Assembly (NCBI GenBank): GCA_964406005.1
Contig: CAYOPZ010000016.1
Location: 3,841 to 67,840 of the forward strand
From: CAYOPZ01 sp964406005
Lineage (GTDB): Bacteria > Bacteroidota > Bacteroidia > Bacteroidales > SM23-62
Length of the DNA: 64,000 nt
Reading direction: 5' to 3'
The position numbers were made by a program, and so were the translations under genes. Shown piece after piece: positions 16,372 through 24,861 of the stretch. Below the pieces are notes generated by a model, which saw only the letters and a list, made by a program, of their open reading frames with translations, did not search any database and was not told the origin of the DNA. Each line of letters begins with the position of its first letter. Positions within the stretch are counted from its first letter, which is position 1.

Positions 16372-17871
16372 TTAATGCACCCAGAAAGGTATTTTTCCGA
16401 TTTCAATGCCCAGCAACCCCTTCCCCAGCAGCATGGTTATGATGGTTACGATCACAACGCCGGTCATGTTCAGTAAAAACCCCGTTCGCACCATCGTTGG
16501 GATTCGAAGCCGGTTGGTACCGAAAATAATGGCATTGGGGGGGGTTGCCGTCGGAAGCATGAAGGCCAGGGATGAAGCAATGGTCGCCGGTATCATCAGG
16601 AACACAGGATTATTCCCGCTGCTTATCGCAAGACTTGCAAAAACAGGCAGGAGCATCTGGGTAGATGCCGTATTGGTGGTAAGTTCCGTAAGAAAGGACA
16701 TCAGTGCAACCACGGAAACCATGATCAGTACGGGTGAAACCCCCCTTGTCCAGGAAAGCTGCTGGCCGAACCATACCGAAAGGCCGGATGACTGGAAGCC
16801 CAGGGCAAGTGCAAAGCCTCCCCCGAATAAAAGGACAATATTCCAGGGCAGCTTTTTCATGGTTTCCATATCCATCAAGCGTCTGCCCTTTTCAGACCGG
16901 GCAGGCAGGATAAAAAGCAATATGCCGATAAACATCGCGACAGTGCCGTCGTTGATGAAGTCAGGCTCCCCGAGAAGCGTACTCCATCCCGGTATGGTAA
17001 AAGCATCGAATTTGATATCCGCCCTGAAAATCCATAACAATGTAAGGACAATGAACAGGGTGAGGACCGTTTTTTCTTCCGTGCTTGACCGGCCCAGTTT
17101 CCTGTATTGATCCTTGAAATGAGAAGTTTTGATCCCGCCCCACTGAATCCTGGGTTTATAGATCAGGTAAATGATCAACCAGGTGGCTGCCAGCATCAGG
17201 AGACTTATCGGTATGGCAAACATCATCCACTTTGCAAATGAGATTTCAGGTGCGCCGGGAAACAAAACAGTCAGGACCCTCGGATAGACAAGATTGGGAG
17301 GTGTCCCTATCAGGGTGGCAATTCCCCCTTCGGATGCACTGTAAGCGATGGCGAGCAAGAGCCCTATGGAATACCGCGAGACTTCCTTTTTTCCGGTGCT
17401 TTCTTCCAGGCTGCTGATCACCGACATTACGATGGGGATCATCATCATGGCCGTTGCGGTATTGGATATCCACATGGAAAGAAATGCGGTTGCCAGCATG
17501 AAACCCGCCAGTATCCTTCCCGGGCTGACACCTGTAAATATCAGTATTCTTATTGCAATACGTTTGTGCAGGTTCCATTTTTCCATGGCCAGGGCCATCA
17601 TAAAACCTCCTATGAAAATAAAGATGATATGGTTCATGTACTGGGTGGATACCTCCCTGCCGTCCAGGATGCCCAGTGCCGGAAACAGGACCAGGGGTAC
17701 AAGTGCAGTGATGGCCAGGGGGAGTGCCTCCGAAACCCACCAGACGGCCATCAGTACCGCAACGGCCAGTGTACGGGTGACCTGAGGGTTTCCGGGTTCC
17801 AGGTCAGTAAAAATAAGAATGAACAAAAAAGCAGCGATACCCAGAATAAGACCGAATATTTTCTTGTTCAT
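16372..17871 (-). CDS. SLC13/DASS family sodium:anion symporter
   Basis: The 499-residue membrane protein has about eleven helices. It carries the two SNT-type signatures of DASS transporters: WISNTATAMMMIP near 135 and ELTTNTASTQMLLP near 405, each at a hairpin that forms the sodium/anion site, plus a TATPPNAIIFGT motif near 455. The family imports dicarboxylates, citrate or sulfate with sodium. The substrate is not decidable here; the sulfur-related context makes sulfate or sulfonate a possibility. It follows the methyltransferase gene by 15 bases on the same strand. Confidence 0.92.
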   Translation of the reverse strand: MNKKIFGLILGIAAFLFILIFTDLEPGNPQVTRTLAVAVLMAVWWVSEALPLAITALVPLVLFPALGILDGREVSTQYMNHIIFIFIGGFMMALAMEKWNLHKRIAIRILIFTGVSPGRILAGFMLATAFLSMWISNTATAMMMIPIVMSVISSLEESTGKKEVSRYSIGLLLAIAYSASEGGIATLIGTPPNLVYPRVLTVLFPGAPEISFAKWMMFAIPISLLMLAATWLIIYLIYKPRIQWGGIKTSHFKDQYRKLGRSSTEEKTVLTLFIVLTLLWIFRADIKFDAFTIPGWSTLLGEPDFINDGTVAMFIGILLFILPARSEKGRRLMDMETMKKLPWNIVLLFGGGFALALGFQSSGLSVWFGQQLSWTRGVSPVLIMVSVVALMSFLTELTTNTASTQMLLPVFASLAISSGNNPVFLMIPATIASSLAFMLPTATPPNAIIFGTNRLRIPTMVRTGFLLNMTGVVIVTIITMLLGKGLLGIEIGKIPFWVH

Positions 17872-17886
17872 TGTCAGATGGGTGTC

Positions 17887-18735
17887 TCACCCGAGGGGTT
17901 TGGATCCTACAAAAACGAAATATTGCCTGCGACGCCTGAGGCAATAGAGTGTCCATTGAATGTTTATAATATAAAATATTTTAAAAATCGTATCCCTGAA
18001 AAATCCGAATTTCTTCATGGTCCTGATCCAGTCCCTGTAATCGCTGAATCCCCTGATCACCATATGGGTGATATCAATACTCCGGGTCCTGTCAAGCGAG
18101 GAATTTTCAATTTCGGCTTCATATCTTGCCCGCTTCCAATGATGGAGGACCATCCTGCTTTTCCACAGCCTTCGGATCCCGATGCCTGAACTTGTCCTGG
18201 TTGTCAGAAGGTCGGCGATAACAAAAGTCCCGCCCGGCCTGAGGACCCTTCCAACCTGTTTAAGGAATGCTGTCTTGTCGGGATAGTGAAATGCACTCTC
18301 AATGCTTATCACAACATCCATTGAATCGGAAGGTATTTCTCCGAGATGCTGCGCATCATCAACGAAAAACTTCATGTTTTTTATCTCCTGCAGCTTCATT
18401 TCCCTTTCGGCGATCTCAATGTTCCCCGGATCGAGATCAATGCCCGTTACAGATGCAGGCCTGTACTCCGTATTGATATAAATGGCCTGCACACCGTTCC
18501 CGCACCCGATCTCCAGCGCATGCTTATCCCTCAGGTTATCAATGAGTGAAACACAGAAATCGGTAAGGTTTTTCTGTGACCGAAGGAAACTGCTGGTATC
18601 ATCTCCTTCCATTGGAAAGTGAAGCATGGTATATTCCTCATTCAGCCGTTTCAGGGCCATGTTCATATTCCTGTAATAATGATTTATCGAAATGCCGGTA
18701 CGAAAGAGATCCGTAAATTGTGCCCAGAGATTCAT
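17887..18735 (-). CDS. Class I SAM-dependent methyltransferase
   Basis: The 282-residue product contains motif I (HALEIGCGNGVQAIYI, about 94-109), an acidic motif II loop (VTGIDLDPGNIEIAE, about 118-132), a DDAQHLGEIPSDSMDVVISIES segment and an LRPGGTFVIADL strand. Together these define a class I methyltransferase of the Methyltransf_11/25 kind, which uses S-adenosylmethionine on small molecules or lipids. The substrate is unknown. It is co-directional with the DASS transporter (15-base gap) and lies 69 bases after the PLP-enzyme gene. Confidence 0.85.
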   Translation of the reverse strand: MNLWAQFTDLFRTGISINHYYRNMNMALKRLNEEYTMLHFPMEGDDTSSFLRSQKNLTDFCVSLIDNLRDKHALEIGCGNGVQAIYINTEYRPASVTGIDLDPGNIEIAEREMKLQEIKNMKFFVDDAQHLGEIPSDSMDVVISIESAFHYPDKTAFLKQVGRVLRPGGTFVIADLLTTRTSSGIGIRRLWKSRMVLHHWKRARYEAEIENSSLDRTRSIDITHMVIRGFSDYRDWIRTMKKFGFFRDTIFKIFYIINIQWTLYCLRRRRQYFVFVGSKPLG

Positions 18736-18804
18736 GATATTGAACAGTATTGTTAAGGCAGAAAGATAGTAAATTAATATGTAAGAGAATACAGGTGCGG
18801 GAAT

Positions 18805-20043
18805 CTAACTCATTGCTTGTTTAATATCCGCGATCAGGTCATCAATGTCTTCAATACCGACTGAAAGCCTCAGCATGGTTGGCCTTACTTTCATTTCCAG
18901 CCGGATTTCTTCCTGGAATTCAGAATATATCGTAGACCAGGGATGAATGATCAGGCTTTTATTGTCATTCATATTTGTAGCCCGCCTTATGATTTTGAGT
19001 TTGTTCATGAACCTGAAGCACTTTTCTTCCGAGGCAAGATCAAATGTAAGTATGCTTCCCGGGATTCCTCCGAACTGGCGCCTGCTCAATTCATGATAAG
19101 GCGATCCCTTAAAACCGGGGTAGTTGAGCTGCCGTACCTTATCGTACCCATCGAGGAAGGCTGCGAGCTTCATGCAATTCTGGAAAGATCTCTCGACCCG
19201 CAGGGCCAGAATGTCCAGGCCGAGGCTCTGCATCTGTGCCGTCCTGGGCGACATACAGGAACCAAGATTCCTGTATATCTCCTTGCGGAGCTTTACAATA
19301 AATGCCCTCTCCCCTGCTTTTTCCCTGAAGGCAGTCAGTTTAGGGACGTTGTTCCAGTCGTTCAATCCCGTATCAACGATAACGCCCCCTACCGAAGTGG
19401 CTCCTCCCGATATGAACTTGGTGCTGGACATTACTTCTATGTCAACTCCCAGTGATCTGGCATTGAACACATTACATGGTGTCAGGGTGCTGTCTGCCAT
19501 AACGAGAATATCATGCTTCCCGGCCAGTTTTATGATTTCTGCGATATCAACCACTTCAAGCTGTGGATTGGTAACCGTCTCGAAGAATATCAGCCGGGTA
19601 TTCCCGTCGATATGCTTTTCAATGTTGCCGGTATCCAGCAGGTCACAAAACCGGGTTTCAATGCCAAGATCAGGCAGGGTTCTGTTGAACAGTCCGTATG
19701 TATGACCAAACAGGTGGGTGGATGTCAGGAAATTCTCCCCCTGCTGTACCACCGCCATGATGGCATTGCTGATTGCGGCCATCCCCGATGTCAACGCCAG
19801 GACAGCCCTGGCATCCGTCACTGCTGCCAGTTTCCTTTCGAAGTATTCTACGGACGGATTGGAGGAGCGGCTGTATACATGAGCCGGCTTCCTGTCCTGG
19901 AATGCATCTGCAATGTCCTGGGAAGTGTCGAATTCAAAAGCCACAGTATCGTAGACCGGCATATGCAGGCTGTTAAATGCATCTTTTTTGGGGTAAGGTG
20001 TGGACAATACCTTTGTTGTGAATCCCTTTGTCTGTTCAGCCAT
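18805..20043 (-). CDS. Trans-sulfuration family PLP enzyme (methionine gamma-lyase/OAH sulfhydrylase-like)
   Basis: The 412-residue product shows the Cys/Met metabolism PLP fold: YSRSSNPSVEYFE near 57-69, an LTSGMAAIS phosphate-binding loop near 84-92, an ETVTNPQLEVVDI segment, an MADST strand, and Lys209 in SSTKFISGG forming the internal aldimine. The family includes cystathionine gamma-synthase, O-acetylhomoserine sulfhydrylase and methionine gamma-lyase; sequence alone does not decide which. It has its own promoter (TAACTTTG). The nearby MsrA, rhodaneses and transporters fit sulfur amino-acid metabolism. Confidence 0.9.
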   Translation of the reverse strand: MAEQTKGFTTKVLSTPYPKKDAFNSLHMPVYDTVAFEFDTSQDIADAFQDRKPAHVYSRSSNPSVEYFERKLAAVTDARAVLALTSGMAAISNAIMAVVQQGENFLTSTHLFGHTYGLFNRTLPDLGIETRFCDLLDTGNIEKHIDGNTRLIFFETVTNPQLEVVDIAEIIKLAGKHDILVMADSTLTPCNVFNARSLGVDIEVMSSTKFISGGATSVGGVIVDTGLNDWNNVPKLTAFREKAGERAFIVKLRKEIYRNLGSCMSPRTAQMQSLGLDILALRVERSFQNCMKLAAFLDGYDKVRQLNYPGFKGSPYHELSRRQFGGIPGSILTFDLASEEKCFRFMNKLKIIRRATNMNDNKSLIIHPWSTIYSEFQEEIRLEMKVRPTMLRLSVGIEDIDDLIADIKQAMS

Positions 20044-20068
20044 ATCTGTGCATCTTGGTTTAACGGGA

Positions 20069-20076
20069 CAAAGTTA
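20069..20076 (-). promoter_or_regulatory. -7 box (TAACTTTG) of the PLP enzyme gene
   Basis: An exact minus-strand TAnnTTTG match lies 26 bases before the ATG at 20043, leaving a leader of about 20 bases. That is too short for a SAM riboswitch. Confidence 0.5.
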
Positions 20077-20096
20077 ATTTTTTATGTGATTCGACC

Positions 20097-20729
20097 TTAT
20101 TTCAGTTTGTCCTGGTAATGGGCCTTAAATTTCTCAACCTTGGGTTTTACCACAACGGTACAGTAAGGTTGTCCCGGATTGTTTTCGAAATAATCCTGGT
20201 GATAATCCTCTGCTACATAGAATGTTTCAAAGGGGACGATCTCGGTTACAATGGGGTCGCTGAAGGTTCCGCTGGCATCCATTTCCTCTTTTGATTTCAG
20301 GGCAGCCTGTTTTTGTTCCCCGGAATGATAAAAAATGGCCGACCTGTACTGGGTGCCCACATCATTTCCCTGCCTGTTAAGGGTGGTAGGATCATGCGTA
20401 TGCCAGAAAATTTCCAGCAATTCCTCGTAGGTGATCTGTGAAGGATCGAACCAGATCTGGCAGGCCTCGGCATGTCCGGTCCGGCCGCTCGAAACTTCAC
20501 TGTATGATGGATTCTTTACCGTTCCTCCGGTATATCCGCTGACTACTTTGTCAACGCCCTTCACTGTTTCAAATACGGCTTCCGTACACCAGAAACATCC
20601 CGAGGCGAAAGTAGCCACCTCCAGTTTATCGTCATCTCCCATAACCTGCCCTGCAGTTGCGGAATTGTTTTTCACGGTTTGTAGAAGGAAAACGCCCGAA
20701 ATGGCTGCTATGAAGATAATATTTTTCAT
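20097..20729 (-). CDS. msrA: Peptide-methionine (S)-S-oxide reductase, exported
   Basis: The 210-residue product has an N-terminal signal or anchor (about 1-20), then the MsrA domain with the catalytic GCFWCTE motif (Cys near 44), the GYTGG loop and the HDPTTLNRQGNDVGTQYRS block. It repairs methionine S-sulfoxide in proteins, probably in the periplasm or envelope. No MsrB domain is fused. It is upstream of, and co-directional with, the trans-sulfuration enzyme, but that gene has its own promoter box. Confidence 0.95.
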   Translation of the reverse strand: MKNIIFIAAISGVFLLQTVKNNSATAGQVMGDDDKLEVATFASGCFWCTEAVFETVKGVDKVVSGYTGGTVKNPSYSEVSSGRTGHAEACQIWFDPSQITYEELLEIFWHTHDPTTLNRQGNDVGTQYRSAIFYHSGEQKQAALKSKEEMDASGTFSDPIVTEIVPFETFYVAEDYHQDYFENNPGQPYCTVVVKPKVEKFKAHYQDKLK

Positions 20730-20752
20730 TTTCTTTCAATTATTTATTTGCA

Positions 20753-21397
20753 ATGAATCTTGACATTAAAAATTCTCTAACTTGTAGAACATTTTTGTAT
20801 AACACCCGAGTAAAGGAAAAGTTTTTCAATTTGAAATTCCTGGATGTTCGTGAATTTCTCGATATTGACAGTTCCCGTCTGAATGCAGACATCCTGGTCG
20901 ATAAAATCGAAGAGGATACGGACCTTTTTGAGACCGTGTGGGAAATCATGTTCGAAGATTCCAACCCCGTTTCCATGAGAGCGGGAAGGGTGATTTACCT
21001 TTTCGGACAGAAGCATCCCTATTTTATTGAACCAAGGGCACCGGAGATCATCAAAAGGCTTTCTTCGGTCAAAACGGAAGGCGTTGTCAGGAGTTTGCTG
21101 GGTGTTTTATGTATGGTACCGTTACCGGAGGATGAATCGGGATATTTATTTGACCTGTGTTACAACATCGTTGAATCTCCTGCTTCGGCCATTGCCCATA
21201 AAGCATATGCCCTTACGATCCTGTATAATATTTCTGAAATGGAACCCGGCCTGAAACCCGAGTTGATTACTTTTTTTGAGGAACAGCTGGATACGGAATC
21301 TGCCGGGATCAAAGCCAGGACCAGGAGCCTGTTAAACAGGCTTTACAGGGAGACGGGGGCCGGAGGTACCGGATATTCTAATAAATTAAAACGCTGA
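20753..21397 (+). CDS. HEAT-like repeat protein, 214 residues
   Basis: The product is all-helical, acidic and Leu-rich, with helix pairs of about 30-35 residues (for example LFETVWEIMFEDSNPVSMRA, then APEIIKRLSSVKTEGVVRSL), suggesting HEAT/ARM-type repeats that bind a protein partner. I do not recognise a specific family. The ATG lies only 23 bases from the divergent msrA start, leaving almost no room for promoters. A TTG codon at 20831 (MKFLDVREFL) is a plausible alternative start. It is 5 bases ahead of the kinase-like gene, so the two form an operon. Confidence 0.65.
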   Translation: MNLDIKNSLTCRTFLYNTRVKEKFFNLKFLDVREFLDIDSSRLNADILVDKIEEDTDLFETVWEIMFEDSNPVSMRAGRVIYLFGQKHPYFIEPRAPEIIKRLSSVKTEGVVRSLLGVLCMVPLPEDESGYLFDLCYNIVESPASAIAHKAYALTILYNISEMEPGLKPELITFFEEQLDTESAGIKARTRSLLNRLYRETGAGGTGYSNKLKR

Positions 21398-21402
21398 ACG
21401 CT

Positions 21403-22143
21403 ATGAACAGACTCATCATTCTGACAGGGCCCTCCTGCATCGGCAAAAGCCCCCTCGATAAAGCATTAAGAAGATTTTATCCTGAAATAAGGAACAATAT
21501 GCAGAAACTTGTTCTATTCAATGACAGGGCTCCCAGGCCGGGTGAAATGGAAGGAGTGGATTATTATTTCAGGAAACGGGAGGAAATCGAAGCCTTCCGG
21601 CTCGAGGGAAATTACATTGTCATGGGTGTACGCGGAGATCTTCAGGCACTCAACCTGAAGGAATTGTCTGGCATGCTCAAGAAGAGCAATGTCTTCTACG
21701 AAGGGAACCCCTATGTCGCGGAAAACCTGCAAACCCACCCCCAGTTGAAGGATTATCCCAAACTCAGTGTTTTTCTTTCCCCCCTGTCCATGGAAGAAAT
21801 CAATTATTTCAGGGATCCCGGCCGCAATGTCAGGCTTCCTGACCTGGTTACCGAGATCATGAGGCGGAAGCATCTGCGACGTAAAACCCGACAGAAGCTG
21901 CAACTGTCGCAGCTTGACCTGGACGATATTGAGGTAAGGGCGTCCAATACCTACCGTGAGATGAAAATGGCATGGCAGTTCGATTACATCATTCCAAACC
22001 ACGACGGGGAGGACAGTGACAACTGGGAAGGTTTCTACTACCCCATCGGGGATGCCCGTAAAACCATGCTTCTGTTTGTCGAACTGCTCGGTGGGCAGAA
22101 GGCCGAGGGAGTTGAAAAATGGAATAAAAAGCTGCTCAAATAA
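21403..22143 (+). CDS. Guanylate-kinase-like P-loop protein
   Basis: The 246-residue product begins with an LTGPSCIGKSP P-loop (Walker A) and carries a DRAPRPGEMEGVDYYF segment resembling the GMP-binding motif of guanylate kinases. The rest diverges, with an RRKHLRRKTRQKLQLSQLD helix in the lid position, and the length exceeds the usual 190-210. It may phosphorylate a nucleotide or act as a sensor. It follows the HEAT-like gene by 5 bases and converges on the SDR gene. Confidence 0.7.
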   Translation: MNRLIILTGPSCIGKSPLDKALRRFYPEIRNNMQKLVLFNDRAPRPGEMEGVDYYFRKREEIEAFRLEGNYIVMGVRGDLQALNLKELSGMLKKSNVFYEGNPYVAENLQTHPQLKDYPKLSVFLSPLSMEEINYFRDPGRNVRLPDLVTEIMRRKHLRRKTRQKLQLSQLDLDDIEVRASNTYREMKMAWQFDYIIPNHDGEDSDNWEGFYYPIGDARKTMLLFVELLGGQKAEGVEKWNKKLLK

Positions 22144-22168
22144 AAACCGGATAAAAGGGCTAATCCGG
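22141..22168 (-). terminator. Terminator of the SDR gene
   Basis: On the minus strand CCGGAT (22168-22163) pairs with ATCCGG (22152-22147) across a 10-base loop that contains the stop codon. The stem is followed by TTTTTATTT. It lies in the convergent junction with the kinase-like gene. Confidence 0.5.
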
Positions 22169-22954
22169 ATTCAGCTTCCTTGCAAGCCTGAAAAACAGGG
22201 AAGGGAAAAACCTCCGGATATGGACCATGGTCAGTTCCCTGCCTCCGATGAGGACCTCACGTTTCCTGCGGCAGATGGCATCGAGGTATTTCCTTGCACA
22301 GAGATCCGCCCTTATACCTCCGGCCTGGCCTGCACTCATCCGGCCATACTCAGTCCCATCCTTCGTAAGTGCGTGCATCGAAATATTTGTCCGGACCCTT
22401 CCCGGCATGGCAACAGTGACTGAGATATTCCGATCGGCCAGCTCAATGCCCAGGGTTTCGAAAAAACCCAGTACTGCATGTTTGGATGCGGAATAGGCTG
22501 ACCTTAACGGGAATCCGAATTTTCCTGTAATGCTGCTTGTTACGGCAATATACCCATTTCCTTTTTCGATCATGGAAGGCAGCAAGGCCTTGGTCAGGAT
22601 CACAGCCCCGAAGTAATTGATATTCATGATGCGGTAATCCACTTCAAGTGAAGTCTCCCAGGCAAAAGACCGCTGGCTGATGCCCCCGTTATTGATCAGT
22701 ACATCGACAGACCTGAACTTTTCGAGGGCAAGCGCTACGGCATTTTCAACCGATTCCCTGCTTGACAGGTCGAACGGCAGGGACATGACTTCAGTGCCCT
22801 CTGACCTGCATCGTTCGGATACCTCTTTCAGCTTTGTCTCATCGATATCACTCAGAATGACACTTGCCCCGTATTCCACCGCCTTATATGCCAGCGCTTC
22901 CCCGATGCCCGAAGCGGAACCCGTGATCCAGATTACCTTGTCTTTAAACTTCAT
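22160..22954 (-). CDS. Short-chain dehydrogenase/reductase (SDR)
   Basis: I use the second ATG at 22954 (MKFKDKVIWITG) as start; an in-frame ATG at 22978 would add eight residues. The 264-residue product has the Rossmann motif TGSASGIGEA (about 9-18), an acidic ILSDID loop suggesting NAD preference, an NNGG strand, a Ser in VTSSITG and the YSASK catalytic motif. The family oxidises or reduces small alcohols, ketones or fatty intermediates. The substrate cannot be named from sequence. Confidence 0.88.
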   Translation of the reverse strand: MKFKDKVIWITGSASGIGEALAYKAVEYGASVILSDIDETKLKEVSERCRSEGTEVMSLPFDLSSRESVENAVALALEKFRSVDVLINNGGISQRSFAWETSLEVDYRIMNINYFGAVILTKALLPSMIEKGNGYIAVTSSITGKFGFPLRSAYSASKHAVLGFFETLGIELADRNISVTVAMPGRVRTNISMHALTKDGTEYGRMSAGQAGGIRADLCARKYLDAICRRKREVLIGGRELTMVHIRRFFPSLFFRLARKLNPD

Positions 22955-23002
22955 GTTGCAGTTGGCATGGAATTCCAAAAATATGAATTAATTTGCTGGA
23001 TC

Positions 23003-23692
23003 ATGAATATTCAGATACTGCAATTGGTCGAAGGAGCCAGGAAAGCCAGTGGGCTGACCGTCATAATCGATGTATTCAGGGCGTTTTCGACCGCATGCTA
23101 CATCATCGGAAATGGTGCGGAAAAAATCCTTGCGGTGGGTCAGGTGGAAACGGCTTTCCGGCTCAGGGAGAAACATCCTGAGTATATAATAATGGGAGAA
23201 CGGAAGGAGAAAATGGTTCCGGGATTTGACTTCGGGAATTCCCCTTATCAGGTCGAACATATTGATTTCAGGGGCAAAACCGTGATTCAAACCACCAGCG
23301 CAGGTACACGGGGACTTGTAAATGCAAGCGGGGCCAGTGAGATTATAACAGGCAGCTTTGTAAATGCGGGGGCCGTTCAGCAGTACATTCAATCCCGGTC
23401 ACCCGATGCCGTTTCACTTGTCTGTATGGGCTATGGCGCCGAACGGCCCATTGAAGAAGACACCTGTTGTGCAGAATACATCAGCAGGGGCCTCAACGGA
23501 CTGAAGACAGATTACAACGGCATGACCGAAAAAATCAGGGAAACCAGCGGTGCCCGGTTTTTTGATGCAAAAAACCAGGATTACAATCCTTCCTCGGACT
23601 TTTATCTTTGCCTGCATCTGAACCGTTTTGATTTCATCCTGCGGGCGAAAAAAATAGATATGGATATGGTTCAACTGGATAAGATCAGATAA
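23003..23692 (+). CDS. 2-phosphosulfolactate phosphatase family (ComB-like)
   Basis: The 229-residue product from the ATG at 23003 matches the ComB family: a TVIIDVFRAFSTACY motif near 18-32, GERKEKMVPGFDFGNSP near 66-82, a VIQTTSAGTRGL motif near 93-104 and an EEDTCCAEYI segment. ComB removes phosphate from 2-phosphosulfolactate, giving sulfolactate, a step known from coenzyme M synthesis in methanogens. In bacteria sulfolactate may feed sulfonate pools or sulfonolipids. No ComA or ComC is visible nearby, so the exact pathway is open. Confidence 0.85.
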   Translation: MNIQILQLVEGARKASGLTVIIDVFRAFSTACYIIGNGAEKILAVGQVETAFRLREKHPEYIIMGERKEKMVPGFDFGNSPYQVEHIDFRGKTVIQTTSAGTRGLVNASGASEIITGSFVNAGAVQQYIQSRSPDAVSLVCMGYGAERPIEEDTCCAEYISRGLNGLKTDYNGMTEKIRETSGARFFDAKNQDYNPSSDFYLCLHLNRFDFILRAKKIDMDMVQLDKIR

Positions 23693-23704
23693 AAATCAGC
23701 CTTT

Positions 23705-24265
23705 ATGGAAACTTACATCGCATTATTAAGAGGGATCAATGTGAGTGGGCAAAATAAAATCAGAATGGCTGATTTAAGATCATGCCTGACCGAACTGGGA
23801 TGCAGGGATGTGCAGACATACATTCAAAGCGGGAATGCGATCTTCAGGCATGAAAAAATGGAGAGGGGGGCCATGGGAAAAAAGATCGAACAGAAGATCC
23901 TGGAAAAATACGGATTTCATGTTTCTGCCATCGTGATGACTCCATCCGGGCTGGAATCCGTAATCTCAGGAAATCCCTACCGTGACAATCCGGATAAAAA
24001 TCCGGACTGCCTGTATGTGACCTTCCTTTCAGCCCCACCCGGACCGGCCAGTATTGTGAAGCTGGAAAGCATTGAAAGTGGTCCTGAAGAGTTTTCCATG
24101 GATGGAAGGACAATCTATTTATTCCTTCCGCACGGATACGGAAGGGCGAAAATGAATAACGTTTTCCTTGAAAACAAACTGAATTTAAGGGCAACGACAC
24201 GAAACTGGAAAACGGTAAATAAATTAGCGGAATTAACAAATGAGAATCAGGCAAAGAATACTTGA
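23705..24265 (+). CDS. DUF1697 family protein
   Basis: The 186-residue product has the DUF1697 pattern: YIALLRGINVSGQNKIRMADL at the start, VQTYIQSGNAIF near 37-48, and an IYLFLPHGYGRAKMNN block near 138-153, ending with an RNWKTVNKL segment. The family is small, cytosolic and of unknown function, often single copy. It lies 12 bases after the ComB-like gene and overlaps the TlpA-like start by 26 bases, so these three are probably one transcript. Confidence 0.88.
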   Translation: METYIALLRGINVSGQNKIRMADLRSCLTELGCRDVQTYIQSGNAIFRHEKMERGAMGKKIEQKILEKYGFHVSAIVMTPSGLESVISGNPYRDNPDKNPDCLYVTFLSAPPGPASIVKLESIESGPEEFSMDGRTIYLFLPHGYGRAKMNNVFLENKLNLRATTRNWKTVNKLAELTNENQAKNT

Positions 24266-24842
24266 CTATTTCAGAAGCAAGCCGCCTTTCAAAATCACAG
24301 CGGATATGCTGTTTTATCTTTTGCTGCTTTCCCTGATCCTGCCGTTTTCGAGAAAGTATGTGGCAACGGGGCTGAACAAAATCGTCATGCACAGACCTTC
24401 TGTATACCCCGAAAACCGTCAGGAAATCCTGGCTCCTGCGGATTATGACTGGATCATGGTGGATCTTGATGGCCGGGAAGTTTCTTTCAGCCGGTTCCGC
24501 GGGGAAGCGGTCTTCCTGAATTTCTGGGCAACATGGTGCCCGCCCTGCCGGGCTGAGATGCCCAATATTCAGCGATTGTACGAGAGGTACGGGGAGCAAT
24601 TGAATTTTGTCCTGGCAAGCAATGAAAGCAAAGATGTATTGTCTGATTATTTGACTGAGAATGGATTCCGGATGCCGGTTTACAGGATGGTACAGAATCC
24701 TCCCGAGATACTGCAGGCGTCTTCCCTTCCCACCACACTGGTGATCACACCCGAGGGACGGATTGCGGTCAGGAAAACAGGGGCGGCACGCTGGGACGGA
24801 AAATTCTTTGTGGAATTTCTCGCGGAAATGCTCCGGGAATGA
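24240..24842 (+). CDS. TlpA-like membrane-anchored thiol-disulfide reductase
   Basis: The 200-residue product has an N-terminal anchor (about 21-40) and a thioredoxin fold (about 65-195) with the WATWCPPCRAEMP active site (CxxC near residues 99-102) and a cis-Pro in SSLPTTLVITPEG. TlpA/ResA-type proteins reduce disulfides in cytochrome or envelope proteins on the periplasmic side. Its start overlaps the DUF1697 gene, indicating translational coupling. The specific client is unknown. Confidence 0.9.
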   Translation: MRIRQRILDYFRSKPPFKITADMLFYLLLLSLILPFSRKYVATGLNKIVMHRPSVYPENRQEILAPADYDWIMVDLDGREVSFSRFRGEAVFLNFWATWCPPCRAEMPNIQRLYERYGEQLNFVLASNESKDVLSDYLTENGFRMPVYRMVQNPPEILQASSLPTTLVITPEGRIAVRKTGAARWDGKFFVEFLAEMLRE

Positions 24843-24861
24843 TCCCGTCGAACTTCATGCT

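Noticed and set aside
16406..17110. 234-residue ORF opposite the DASS transporter
   Set aside because: The opposite strand has the SNT signatures and membrane topology.
20044..20096. SAM riboswitch ahead of the trans-sulfuration enzyme
   Set aside because: The leader is only about 20 bases after the predicted start site and holds no room for an aptamer.
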